The notes beneath the pieces are model-generated. The model saw only the letters and a list, made by a program, of their open reading frames with translations, ran no database searches and was not told the origin of the DNA. From the NCBI GenBank assembly GCA_011390275.1, contig JAABST010000007.1, positions 1 to 64,000 of the forward strand: a stretch of DNA of 64,000 nucleotides, read 5' to 3'. The stretch comes from Geitlerinema sp. S16. GTDB taxonomy: Bacteria; Cyanobacteriota; Cyanobacteriia; Cyanobacteriales; Geitlerinemataceae. Each line of letters begins with the position of its first letter. The stretch's first letter is position 1. The position numbers and the translations under genes were made by a program. This document shows positions 1 through 8,366 of the stretch, one piece after another.

Positions 1-353
1 TGTCTGTTTCGGCGTTGGCGAAGGATTCGTTCGCACTCAGCAGCAGCGAGCAGCGCTCCATCTGAGGACTGAGCCGACTGCGCGGCTTGACCTCCAATAA
101 CTTGGCCTGTTTACTCGTTATTGTCACCGCTCCCACGCAGCTCTGCACTTGACGCTTACGTCCGCTCGTCGTTCCCGCGCTGTTGGCAAAATTTTTGAGC
201 CAGTTCTGGCCCCAATGTCGTCAGCCAGTGGTCGCGCAGCGCTAGCTCGATGCCTTCAAAGTCTTGCACTTCTTCCTCCTGCGTATTTTTGTAGAGGATA
301 TCTGCTATTGTCTCCGCCGCTTGACGAAGTGTTTGCTCTTCTTCATGGGTCAT
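1..353 (-). CDS. ISKra4-family transposase, 5' part, read through a +1 frameshift; runs off the window
   Basis: The first frame (356-156 region, 65 codons, start 353, stop 156-158) begins MTHEEEQTLRQAAETIADIL and contains an EGIELALRDHWL stretch, the pattern I know from the N-terminus of ISKra4-family transposases in cyanobacteria. The next frame, open from about 188 to base 1, reads GRKRQVQSCVGAVTITSKQA and then RLSPQMERCSLLLSANES, which continues the same family. The two join if the ribosome slips +1 at the TTT-T of positions 191-188. The catalytic part lies outside the window. The gene is transcribed away from the PLD-like gene on its right. It could also be a decayed, simply frameshifted copy. 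Family assignment is from remembered sequence features, not a search. Confidence 0.72.
185..197 (-). other. candidate programmed +1 frameshift site in the transposase
   Basis: On the minus strand the codons run CAA AAA TTT TGC in the upstream frame. A tRNA-Phe on TTT can re-pair after a one-base forward slip, because the next base is also T, giving GCC AAC in the downstream frame. The downstream transposase frame is exactly +1. The upstream frame ends only about 10 codons later. This is an inference from the frames. Confidence 0.45.
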
Positions 354-418
354 TTCGCTTACCTCTTTCTACCCCTCTATTCTCCATTCCCTGTCCATCC
401 GCATTTATACTCATTGCA

Positions 419-1132
419 TTAATGAGATGCTCCCGTTTCTTTCCCCTTATTTGCCTCCTTCTTGTATTCATATTTTATTCCAAAAGCTGATGCAATTAGT
501 GGGTTGCCTGTAGCTTTTATTATCACGCCTTTTTGTATTAATGTTAACTTTTTCTGTAAAGAGTCAAGCTGTTTTTTGACTTTCTCGAAACTTTCTATAG
601 ACTCATAATCTATGTCAGATATCTGATCCTTAAAATCTTTGATGTGATCTTCGTTGGTTGTGTGTGAAATAAGCTCGACATTTCCACCCTGCATTCCATT
701 CTCTGTTAAGTTTGCAGAGCCAAAGAAGATAATACCTTCTGTTGAATTTTCTGAAATTAGAGCATAAGCCTTGGGATGAAACAATGAAGATTTTGGAATA
801 CGGATGTTTACAGTCCCATGTGAACGAAACTTTTTCAATTCTTCAGGTTCTTCTGTTACTGGACACGTGATACCCGATCTATCAAAATAAATATTAATTT
901 CTTTTATATATTTCAAGAATCCTTTGTCTTCGAGTGATTCAATCCATAATTTAATCAACGAAAATAGTGTCTCTGTATTCATATAACAGGACACAATATA
1001 AATTGAATATTGAGTTCCATCCTCATTTTCTATGCTCGGTATGTACTCTTTTAGGCTATCTATGATATAGCTCTGCATCCAATCATCTTTCTTGCTGATT
1101 TTCATGTTTGGCCTTTGTTTTGATGTATGCAA
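419..1132 (-). CDS. PLD-like (HKD) nuclease-type protein, possibly truncated
   Basis: The 237-residue product has one phospholipase D type motif: HPK at residues 119-121 followed by GSANLT at 138-143, the H-x-K ... G-S-x-N signature of PLD/BfiI-like phosphodiesterases. Such proteins include restriction endonucleases and defence nucleases that act as dimers when they carry one motif. No signal peptide is visible. A second possible start is Met10. The gene is distinctly AT-rich and lacks the GCGATCGC sites common in its neighbours, suggesting horizontal acquisition. Its 3' end lies only about 65 bases from the insertion-sequence transposase start, so the C-terminus may have been replaced by IS sequence (last residues GASH). 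Substrate is unknown. Confidence 0.6.
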   Translation of the reverse strand: MHTSKQRPNMKISKKDDWMQSYIIDSLKEYIPSIENEDGTQYSIYIVSCYMNTETLFSLIKLWIESLEDKGFLKYIKEINIYFDRSGITCPVTEEPEELKKFRSHGTVNIRIPKSSLFHPKAYALISENSTEGIIFFGSANLTENGMQGGNVELISHTTNEDHIKDFKDQISDIDYESIESFEKVKKQLDSLQKKLTLIQKGVIIKATGNPLIASAFGIKYEYKKEANKGKETGASH

Positions 1133-1368
1133 TTACATTGATCTTAAACAATTTCGATAAATCTTAAGATATTTCCCCGTCCAGGTATTTATCTTCTACT
1201 AATTTTCTCAAGCTCCGCCGCAGCATTTCCACCTGTTTTGGGTTTGCCATAGCCCTCGCTGAAACCATCGCTAGAAAAAACTCACCCAAAGTTTAGCCCA
1301 CCAACCCAGAAATCCCCCACTTATTCCCCCCACGATCGCTAAACTCAAACCATGCACCACACAGACCC

Positions 1369-1989
1369 ATGACCCCAACCGCGATCGCCCAAGCCATTAC
1401 CACCATCGCCGAAGCCGAACAACGCTTTCAGCTCCAGCGCACCCAAAACCCCGACTTTTTCCACGAGTGGCACAGCGATCGCCCCGCCATTTCCGACGCC
1501 GATCGCAACGCCCTCATCACCCTCCACGATCGCTACCTTTATCAGCGCACCAACGGCCAACTGCTCGAACAAACCGTAACCCTGCTGCTCGTCTCCCCTC
1601 TCCTCGCGATCGCCGGATTTTACGACCCACCCTTCACCATCCGCGCCGAAGAATCCATCACGATCGAACTCAACGACAGCGAAGAAACCCTACACGGTCG
1701 CATCGACGTTCTCGTCCTGTGCCAACACCTGTGGGTCATCATCGTCGAATCCAAAAAAACCGCCCTCTCCGTTTGGACAGCCCTACCCCAGGCGATCGCC
1801 TACCTCATGGCCAACCCAGAGCCGAATCATGCGCCACGCTTCGGTGTGATCACCAACGGTGACGACATTGTTTTCGTGAAAATTGACGGCGGACGCTACG
1901 GCCTCTCGCGTGTGTTTTCGCCCTTCGTCGCGAGCCAAGAACTCGCCGACGTGCTGCACGTCCTACGAAATCTCAGCTCGCAATATTGA
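1369..1989 (+). CDS. PD-(D/E)XK nuclease-like protein (type I restriction R-subunit N-terminal family)
   Basis: The 206-residue protein shows the core of the HSDR_N type nuclease fold: a GRIDVLV strand with Asp113, then VIIVESKK with Glu127 and Lys129, matching D-(x)n-E-x-K. The C-terminal half contains YGLSRVF, seen in many stand-alone cyanobacterial proteins of this kind. It has no helicase domain, so it cannot be a complete type I restriction subunit, and no specificity or methylase subunit is adjacent. The gene contains several GCGATCGC sites and looks resident. The ATG at 1369 follows a 236-base non-coding stretch. Role is not established; it may be a DNA-binding or nuclease accessory protein. 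Confidence 0.65.
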   Translation: MTPTAIAQAITTIAEAEQRFQLQRTQNPDFFHEWHSDRPAISDADRNALITLHDRYLYQRTNGQLLEQTVTLLLVSPLLAIAGFYDPPFTIRAEESITIELNDSEETLHGRIDVLVLCQHLWVIIVESKKTALSVWTALPQAIAYLMANPEPNHAPRFGVITNGDDIVFVKIDGGRYGLSRVFSPFVASQELADVLHVLRNLSSQY

Positions 1990-2153
1990 GACTGAAATCA
2001 ATTGTTGTCGTGTCATCGGAGGGCAGAGAAGTTTCGTCAATCCAGTATCGCTCAACCTCGAACAGAGTTAAGATTCATCCCCCCAGCCTTGCCCAAATCT
2101 CCCCAGTCCTTCAAGCTGATAAACCCCACCATGCTGTAAACCCCTAACCCCTA

Positions 2154-2699
2154 ATGTCTATGGCCGAATCCCTCGCCGCCAAACTCGAAGCGATTCTCTA
2201 CCTCAAAGGCGAACCGCTCTCCGTTTCACAACTCGCCAACATCGCCCGCACCGATCGCACCACCACCGAAGACGCACTCCTCGACCTGCTCGACGACTAC
2301 GCCCACCGCGACAGCGCCCTCGAAATCATCGAAACCAGCGAAGGCTTCGTGCTGCAACTGCGCGATCGCTTTCAGGCCATGATGAACGAGCTAGTTCCGG
2401 CAGAGCTGGGCGTCGGCGCACTGCGGACATTAGCGGCGATCGCCCTCCGTGGCCCCTTACTCCAAAGCGATTTGGTAGAGTTGCGCGGATCGGGGGCGTA
2501 TCAGCACGTGCAGGAGTTGATGGAGCTGGGGTTTGTAAAGCGACACCGATCGTCCGAAGCGCGATCGTACGAAGTGCAGGTCACCGAGAAGTTTCATCGT
2601 TGTTTCGAGATCGAAAGCTTGTCGCAACTCGCGCCAGTGGTGACCGAATCTAGTGACGCATTAACAGACGAGGATGAAGCCATCGCCACGAACGGCTAA
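2154..2699 (+). CDS. scpB: segregation and condensation protein B
   Basis: ScpB forms the Smc-ScpA-ScpB condensin that compacts and segregates the chromosome. The protein begins [20 protein letters not shown], then LANIARTDR, the typical first winged-helix domain, and has [24 protein letters not shown] in the second. A length of 181 residues fits the family. Two ATG codons are available, at 2154 and 2160; the second gives MAESLAAK, the more usual N-terminus. No scpA is adjacent, which is common in cyanobacteria. The gene ends 86 bases before ccsA on the same strand. Confidence 0.88.
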   Translation: MSMAESLAAKLEAILYLKGEPLSVSQLANIARTDRTTTEDALLDLLDDYAHRDSALEIIETSEGFVLQLRDRFQAMMNELVPAELGVGALRTLAAIALRGPLLQSDLVELRGSGAYQHVQELMELGFVKRHRSSEARSYEVQVTEKFHRCFEIESLSQLAPVVTESSDALTDEDEAIATNG

Positions 2700-2785
2700 G
2701 TCAAAACTCGCAACGATCGTCAAAACGATCGACAATAGACAGCACTGATACGATCCGTTTTTTAATCTCAAACCTTACACGTGCT

Positions 2786-3823
2786 ATGGATTTAGTCTCG
2801 CTACAAAGCGGTTTGGATAACATCGCTTTCCTCGTGCTGTTTATTTCGATGTTGGTGTACTGGGTCGGGGTCGCATTTCCCCAGCTCACCCTACTGCCCA
2901 GCCTGGGAACAGCAGGCATGGCGATCGCCAACCTCTGCATCGCCACCCTCCTCGGCGCACGCTGGATCGACGCGGGCTATTTCCCCATTAGCAACCTTTA
3001 CGAATCGCTCTTTTTCCTCACCTGGGGCATCACGACGATTCACCTGATCGCCGAAAACATGAGCCGTAGCCGTCTCGTCGGCGCGTTCACCGCAACTCTG
3101 GCGATGGGAACCTCCGCCTTTGCGACGATTACACTACCACCCGACATGCAGCTCGCCGAACCCCTCGTCCCGGCGCTGCAATCCAACTGGCTGATGATGC
3201 ACGTCAGCGTCATGATGTTGAGCTATTCAACGTTGATGGTGGGGTCGCTGCTGGCGATCGCCTTTTTGGTGGTGACGCGCGGACAGGCGATCGAACTGCG
3301 CGGTAGCTCCGTCGGTACGGGCGGATTTCGGGCCTACACGCTCAAGCGTGGCGGTGAGACGGTCACGCCGACACCGACAACGGCAGACGCGGCAACTCTT
3401 TCAGCGGCTGCGTTTCGTGTCGAACCGGGCAATACGGCCACCGCGACCCTTGATCGTCCTGCTGCCACCCAAGCCGACACACTGCCCCTTTCACCCCAAC
3501 GCCTCAACCTCGCCGATACCCTCGATAACATCAGCTATCGCATCATCGGCCTCGGCTTTCCGCTCCTGACGATCGGCATCATTTCCGGCGCGGTCTGGGC
3601 AAACGAAGCCTGGGGAACCTACTGGAGCTGGGACCCGAAGGAAACCTGGGCGTTCATCACCTGGCTGGTGTTCGCGGCCTATCTCCACGCTCGGATTACG
3701 CGCGGTTGGCAGGGACGCCGTCCGGCGATCCTCGCAACGGTGGGCTTGGGCGTCGTCTGGGTCTGTTATGTGGGCGTTAATCTATTGGGTAAAGGATTAC
3801 ATTCCTACGGTTGGTTTCTTTAA
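2786..3823 (+). CDS. ccsA: cytochrome c biogenesis protein, WWD-domain haem handling subunit (System II)
   Basis: This integral membrane protein delivers haem to apocytochromes c on the lumenal side of the thylakoid, with a Ccs1/ResB partner that is not in this window. The WWD-type signature [15 protein letters not shown] lies near residues 275-289, with histidines in LMMHVSVMM and LHSYGW. About eight hydrophobic segments are visible. Residues about 175-235 form a Thr/Ala/Pro-rich soluble insert of low complexity, between membrane segments; it is a lineage-variable region. Note that databases use both CcsA and CcsB for this WWD protein. Length of 345 is normal. Confidence 0.88.
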   Translation: MDLVSLQSGLDNIAFLVLFISMLVYWVGVAFPQLTLLPSLGTAGMAIANLCIATLLGARWIDAGYFPISNLYESLFFLTWGITTIHLIAENMSRSRLVGAFTATLAMGTSAFATITLPPDMQLAEPLVPALQSNWLMMHVSVMMLSYSTLMVGSLLAIAFLVVTRGQAIELRGSSVGTGGFRAYTLKRGGETVTPTPTTADAATLSAAAFRVEPGNTATATLDRPAATQADTLPLSPQRLNLADTLDNISYRIIGLGFPLLTIGIISGAVWANEAWGTYWSWDPKETWAFITWLVFAAYLHARITRGWQGRRPAILATVGLGVVWVCYVGVNLLGKGLHSYGWFL

Positions 3824-3845
3824 GAGAATCGCCCGAAAATAGTTG

Positions 3846-3925
3846 TTCACTCCAGAAGTCGGACTTTTTAGTCGGATTTTTGCAAAAGTTCGACTTCTCA
3901 GCCCGCCTGAGAACACTTTAGTATC
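3846..3925 (+). repeat. degenerate dispersed repeat remnant (AGTTCGACTTCTCA type)
   Basis: The stretch between ccsA and the transporter holds GAAGTCGGACTTTTTAG and GCAAAAGTTCGACTTCTCAG. These resemble parts of the repeats near 35646 and 52987 (AGTTCGACTT, AGTCCGACTT). The match is partial and no ends can be defined. Confidence 0.3.
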
Positions 3926-3975
3926 CTTGATAAACGTTCTCCATCGATCGCCACAGATCTCACTTCACGATCACC

Positions 3976-5088
3976 ATGTCCAAACCGCCGATCGCGATTT
4001 CCCTGCCGAACATCCTAACGATCGCCGTTGTGGTCTTGCTCGGTATTCTCCTCTGGCAATTGCAGAGTCTGATCGTCATTCTGATGGTTTCCGTCGTGAT
4101 TGCCGCCTCGATCGCGCCGATCGTCACGACCCTCGAAAAAGCAAAACTGCCGCGCTGGCTGGCAACCCTCATCGCCTACCTCGGTTTGCTTGCCTCGATT
4201 ACCGGCGTCGTGTTGATCATCGGCCCGCCCGTAATCGAGCAGATCGAGCAGCTCATCAAGCAGCTCCCCGATCTCTCGGCGAAAACGCTAGAAATTTTGA
4301 CCGAGCCGATCAATCGATTAACCGACACCCAGCCGGAGCTATTGGCGCAACTCATCGACCCTCAGTCGATCGCCAAATGGACGCTGTTTTCGTCACGACA
4401 GCTCGTCCTGAAATCCTACGGCATCACACGCGGCATCGTTGGCGCGGCCTTTAGTCTGGTGCTGTCGATTTTCTTGTCGGGCTATATGGTGGCCGATAGT
4501 CGGACGCTGATTCGCAGTGTGACGCAGATTTTCCCCGAGCCGTGGGACGATCGCCTCGAAGCCCAAATGGGAATCGTTGGTGAACGGATGGGCGGCTACA
4601 TTCGCGGGCGTTTTTTGGTTTCGACGATCTTGGCAATCGCCACCGCTGCCGGACTCAGCTTTCTTGGTTTGGAAGAATACGCCCTGGGTCTCGGCGCGAT
4701 CGCGGGCGTGACCAATTTAATTCCTTTCCTGGGCCCTTTCCTCGGAGCGATTCCCGCGCTGATTGTTGCGCTTTCTCAGGGGGGCTTGCTCGTCTTTTGG
4801 GTGCTGCTGCTGTTTGCCATCATCCAAAACGTCGAAACCTACGTCCTCGATCCGCTGCTCGTCGGGTCGTCCGTCGGGGTTCATCCGCTGTTTCAGTTAC
4901 TTTCGGTGCTGGGCGGTGTGCAGGTACTGGGAATTCTCGGCGCGTTGATTGTGCCGCCGTGGTTTGCCGGAGCGTCGGCCTTGGTGGATAGTCTGTACCT
5001 TCAGCCGAAACGGTTAATGAAAAAAGCCAAGACGATCGAGGCGAAGCTGAGTCAAAATCCGGTGATGCAAGACCGGGAACAAGCGTAA
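3976..5088 (+). CDS. AI-2E family (PerM-like) membrane transporter
   Basis: The 370-residue protein has the AI-2E exporter family pattern: an N-terminal pair of hydrophobic segments (residues about 10-50), an amphipathic central region with EQIEQLIKQLPDL, and a C-terminal membrane cluster with GVTNLIPFLGPFLGAIPALI and VETYVLDPLLVGSSVGVHPL. The family includes small-molecule and Na+/H+ transporters; real substrates in cyanobacteria are unknown and the quorum-sensing name should not be taken literally. A second member lies at 48622. The ATG at 3976 is chosen because the preceding 150 bases hold a repeat remnant. Confidence 0.8.
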   Translation: MSKPPIAISLPNILTIAVVVLLGILLWQLQSLIVILMVSVVIAASIAPIVTTLEKAKLPRWLATLIAYLGLLASITGVVLIIGPPVIEQIEQLIKQLPDLSAKTLEILTEPINRLTDTQPELLAQLIDPQSIAKWTLFSSRQLVLKSYGITRGIVGAAFSLVLSIFLSGYMVADSRTLIRSVTQIFPEPWDDRLEAQMGIVGERMGGYIRGRFLVSTILAIATAAGLSFLGLEEYALGLGAIAGVTNLIPFLGPFLGAIPALIVALSQGGLLVFWVLLLFAIIQNVETYVLDPLLVGSSVGVHPLFQLLSVLGGVQVLGILGALIVPPWFAGASALVDSLYLQPKRLMKKAKTIEAKLSQNPVMQDREQA

Positions 5089-5140
5089 GCCAAGATTCCA
5101 AATCTAGCAGGAATGCGCAGAAGTTAACAAGGCTACATCC

Positions 5141-5310
5141 TTCGCACTCAGGGCAAACGCATACTCCCAATTTTTCGCAACACGGGCTAAAAATTGCCAC
5201 TTTGTTGAGAAAATCTGAGCCGATTTAGGTAGCCTAATCGCCACAACCCTGATTCTCTCGTTCAGGCAAAATGAGTATGCGTTTGCCCTGCCTTCACACT
5301 CAGGGCAAAC
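5141..5310. repeat. inverted plus direct repeat cluster
   Basis: GGGCAAACGCATACTC at 5151-5166 is perfectly complementary to GAGTATGCGTTTGCCC at 5273-5288. The left arm is also repeated directly, as TTCGCACTCAGGGCAAAC (5141-5158) and TTCACACTCAGGGCAAAC (5293-5310). The enclosed bases hold no coding frame. It may be a small transposable-element remnant or a very long-looped hairpin downstream of the transporter gene. Confidence 0.6.
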
Positions 5311-5361
5311 AAACTTTGCGGCTCATCTCAAGATGTGGATTTTTTGGTCACAATTAGCCGT

Positions 5362-5437
5362 GTTAGGACGCATTAAAAAACTGAGAGCACTGAGCTTGTC
5401 ACAATGTGGTTCTCATCTTAGAAAGGAGTGTCCTAAC
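5362..5437 (-). mobile_element. 76-bp TTAGGAC...GTCCTAA element, copy 1
   Basis: The element is bounded by TTAGGAC (5363-5369) and GTCCTAA (5430-5436). Read on the minus strand it aligns over its length with 19087-19164: both contain TTAGGACACTC, then TCTAAG, then CTCAGTGCTCTCAG followed by a T run. It looks like a non-autonomous miniature element. It lies just downstream of the RTX gene stop, with the T run in the direction of that gene's transcript, so it could also help end it. Confidence 0.6.
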
Positions 5438-5469
5438 CTGGCCGATTGTGCCTATTGTATTGTTCGGAA

Positions 5470-7104
5470 CTATCGTGTAGCTATGCTGCTTAGGTCTGCG
5501 CTCGTTGCTGTCAGGTTCTTGAGAATATCCTGGTTACTGAAGCCATATCCACTTAGTTCGTAGCCAGGGAAATTCAATGGTAGAGAGGGTAGGTTTCGAC
5601 CTGTAACAGTGTTATCAAAAGCATCTGCAATCGCCTGAATTAAACCAGTAGAGAGGTCTGCATTCGTGGTGTACGCAACTGTCGCACCCTGAGATTCGGC
5701 TAGCGACACGGCTTGAGGACTTGCAGTTTCACCTTCTGTCAAAATCTGGATGTAATCGATACCAGAAACAACCTTTCCAGACAAAAAGAAATCATTAAAG
5801 TTTCGGACGTCAGTGATGCCAATATCATAAATAAACTGGGATGGATTACCAGAAACTGCTATATCAAGGGAGTCAAATATTATTAAAGATTCAGACCCTC
5901 CTCCAAAATAAGGCGATACTGTAACAAGAGTATCTGCTCCTGCTCCTCCAATTACCAGTGAACCTCCATTACCGGTTGGGTTCATTATATCGTTGCCCTC
6001 TCCCCCTAGGAAGATTTTAGACCCAGCGCTACCGATAATGTCATTACCGCTCTTGCCATCTACTACAATAACTCCGGTTTCACTACCAACAAAATTTCTA
6101 ACAATTAAGTCATCTCCATCAGTTCCTAGTTGAACATTTCCTTTTCGCTCCGGGATGATAGGAATACTGTAAGCTTGAGAGGGATCGGTTACGAAAAAAA
6201 TATTGCTGAAAGAACGATCTGGTGATGTGATGTATGAGTAGATCTCTTCTTCTGAGAATCCGAAGAAGCGGTTAGCAAATTCTGGAGAGTTAGTATCAAC
6301 GCGGTTATTGGTTCCTAGTAAAAAGTTAACAGCATATGAGCTGCCAATTGCAGCAATTCCAGCGTCAAAACCAGGATCAGAAAGACTCTTTAAACGAACC
6401 TCTAGAGAAATATTTCGATCCTGAGCAAAAAACTGTTGAGTTCTGGGATCATTCGTAAAAGCAGAACTTTCTGTAACTACATCAAGAATAATTAAACTTC
6501 CTATATTTAGAAGGGGAATATTTTCTTCTACAATTCGGAAGAAGCCTTGTTCACTCGTTAGTGCAATATTGGTTCCTGCACCACCATTGATCACTGTGTC
6601 AAATTCATCGAAAACAAGAACATCATTTCCATCACCACCAAGCAACGTGTCTATGCCACTACCACCAAACAGAATATCATTACCATTATCTCCATTTACT
6701 TGATCATTACCTGCATCACCGATCAAAATATCGCTATCTTGGCCACCAAACAACGTGTCATCGCCATCACCACCGCCAACACGATCTCGACCTAGATTGC
6801 CCGACACGATGTCATTACCCGCACCGCCCAGTACAAAATCTTCATCGCGGCCACCCAGGAGAATATCTTCACCACCATTACCGTACAGAGAATCCGCACC
6901 GATATTCCCGAAATAGGTACGGCCTTCGTCGTTATCTATCGCAATATCAGCGCCACCAAGCAACGCGATCACGTCAATTCCCGGAGATGAAGAGAGCTGT
7001 CCGAGCTGATCTGTAGGCAGATTCACAAACGTGAAGTTGTCAGCCGTATTGAGCGCTAGACCGAAATCATAGTCCAGAGCGGTGATAATTTCTGATAAAG
7101 ACAT
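5470..7104 (-). CDS. RTX-type calcium-binding repeat protein, probably secreted by a type I system
   Basis: Residues about 48-175 contain a run of glycine-aspartate nonapeptides (for example GGAGNDIVSG, GGDGDDTLFG, GGDGNDVLVF), the beta-roll calcium-binding repeats of hemolysin-type proteins. A second short block is near residues 330-400 (GTDGDDLIV, GGEGNDIM). Between them and after them are unique domains I do not recognise. There is no N-terminal signal peptide, which fits C-terminally targeted type I export. The DNA of the C-terminal two thirds is more AT-rich than the repeat part and the neighbouring genes, suggesting a composite origin. No ABC exporter genes are adjacent. Function could be surface layer, adhesion or motility; none is shown. 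Confidence 0.78.
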   Translation of the reverse strand: MSLSEIITALDYDFGLALNTADNFTFVNLPTDQLGQLSSSPGIDVIALLGGADIAIDNDEGRTYFGNIGADSLYGNGGEDILLGGRDEDFVLGGAGNDIVSGNLGRDRVGGGDGDDTLFGGQDSDILIGDAGNDQVNGDNGNDILFGGSGIDTLLGGDGNDVLVFDEFDTVINGGAGTNIALTSEQGFFRIVEENIPLLNIGSLIILDVVTESSAFTNDPRTQQFFAQDRNISLEVRLKSLSDPGFDAGIAAIGSSYAVNFLLGTNNRVDTNSPEFANRFFGFSEEEIYSYITSPDRSFSNIFFVTDPSQAYSIPIIPERKGNVQLGTDGDDLIVRNFVGSETGVIVVDGKSGNDIIGSAGSKIFLGGEGNDIMNPTGNGGSLVIGGAGADTLVTVSPYFGGGSESLIIFDSLDIAVSGNPSQFIYDIGITDVRNFNDFFLSGKVVSGIDYIQILTEGETASPQAVSLAESQGATVAYTTNADLSTGLIQAIADAFDNTVTGRNLPSLPLNFPGYELSGYGFSNQDILKNLTATSADLSSIATR

Positions 7105-7265
7105 GAGTGTTTTTGCATGGCATCCAACGTTACTCTACCACGGCAGACCGACCGATCTCCTCTGTAAAATTGCCCTTGTGGTCAGCTCAATAAAAAACGG
7201 ACTGCGGTTGGGTTTCGAGGTATAAGACCTCAGAGATCTTGTTTGCGGGGAGTGTGGCGAGTTGA

Positions 7266-8303
7266 CTAATTTTGCAGTAGCCCGAGACGATCCAGCGCCC
7301 GCTCTTGCCAAAGCGTGTTGCCCTGACGTTCATAGAGCAGCGCCGCCACTTGATAATCCGTGATCGCCGACGCCCGATCGCCCACCTGTTCTGCGATCGC
7401 CGCCCGCACAAAATACGCATTGGCGTAAAACTCATCAATCCCAATCACCGCATCGAGATCCGCTAGGGCGTTCGTATAATTTGCTTGGGAAAAGTAGGCA
7501 TTTCCCCGGTTGTAATAGGCGTCGCGGTAGGTTTCATCGCGGCGGATGGCTTGGGTATAGTTGGCGATCGCCCGTGTGGCTTCGCCCCGCGCCATGTAGG
7601 CTAGCCCGCGATTGTTATAGGCCGGGGCATAGTCTGCGTCGCGCTCGATCGCGCGGTCATAGTCGGCGATCGCGCTGGCATAGTCGGCCTGGGCGTAGTG
7701 AACCACGCCGCGATGGTTATAGGCCGGGGCATAGTCTGCATCGAGGGCGATCGCGTTGTCGTAGTCGCTGACCGCTTGAGCATAGTTGCCGGTCGCATAG
7801 TAGACCAGACCGCGATCGCTATAGAGTTTGACTTGAGTTTCTGGATCGGTCGTTAATGCTAGGGCGCGATCATAATCGGCGATCGTCGCGTCGTAGTGGC
7901 CTTGGCGGTGGTGAGCTAAACCACGATAGCGATAGGCATCGGCACGGCTCGGATCGCGATCAATAGCGCGATCGAGCAAGTCAATCGTTAGATCATAATT
8001 TCCCGCCTGGTAATCGGCGATCGCCTGGGAAATCAGCTCGTCAACTGACGCATTCTCCAGGGTGTCGAGAGTTGGTTCCGCCTCGTTAGCCTGAGCCAGT
8101 TGGAGCGGATTAAGCGTTGTCAGATTTGGCGTAATTTCAGGTGTAATCTCAGCCGTGCTTTCGCGGGTGAAAGCGGGGGCGAACTTTCCCGTACGCGCAT
8201 TAACAGGAGCGGCGATCGCGATCGTGCTAGCAGCGAATGCGCCGCAAAGAACGAGGGCGCGAATTGAAGCGGTGAGCGGGTGGTGAAGGAAAAGCGGTGT
8301 CAT
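7266..8303 (-). CDS. exported TPR-repeat protein
   Basis: The 345-residue protein starts with a signal-peptide-like segment (residues about 14-36, LVLCGAFAASTIAIAAPVNA). From about residue 85 it has six to seven tetratricopeptide repeats, with units such as YAPAYNHRGVVHYAQADY and YAPAYNNRGLAYMARGEA, each containing the usual G/A-Y-F/Y positions. TPR arrays bind partner proteins; here it would act in the periplasm or lumen. The partner is not evident from its neighbours (RTX protein downstream, ddl upstream, same strand). The repeats are similar at DNA level too, so copy number may vary among strains. Confidence 0.8.
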   Translation of the reverse strand: MTPLFLHHPLTASIRALVLCGAFAASTIAIAAPVNARTGKFAPAFTRESTAEITPEITPNLTTLNPLQLAQANEAEPTLDTLENASVDELISQAIADYQAGNYDLTIDLLDRAIDRDPSRADAYRYRGLAHHRQGHYDATIADYDRALALTTDPETQVKLYSDRGLVYYATGNYAQAVSDYDNAIALDADYAPAYNHRGVVHYAQADYASAIADYDRAIERDADYAPAYNNRGLAYMARGEATRAIANYTQAIRRDETYRDAYYNRGNAYFSQANYTNALADLDAVIGIDEFYANAYFVRAAIAEQVGDRASAITDYQVAALLYERQGNTLWQERALDRLGLLQN

Positions 8304-8366
8304 CGTGGAGATTTTGAGCGATCAATTACAGGCGGTATACGGATCTTACCGGGCTATGCGATCACC

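Noticed and set aside
149..490. 113-codon plus-strand frame at the left end
   Set aside because: It lies opposite the ISKra4 transposase 5' part and has only a chance hydrophobic tail.
3843..4454. 203-codon plus-strand frame before and within the AI-2E transporter
   Set aside because: It overlaps the transporter in another frame, is rich in Arg/His from GCGATCGC-type DNA, and has no family features.
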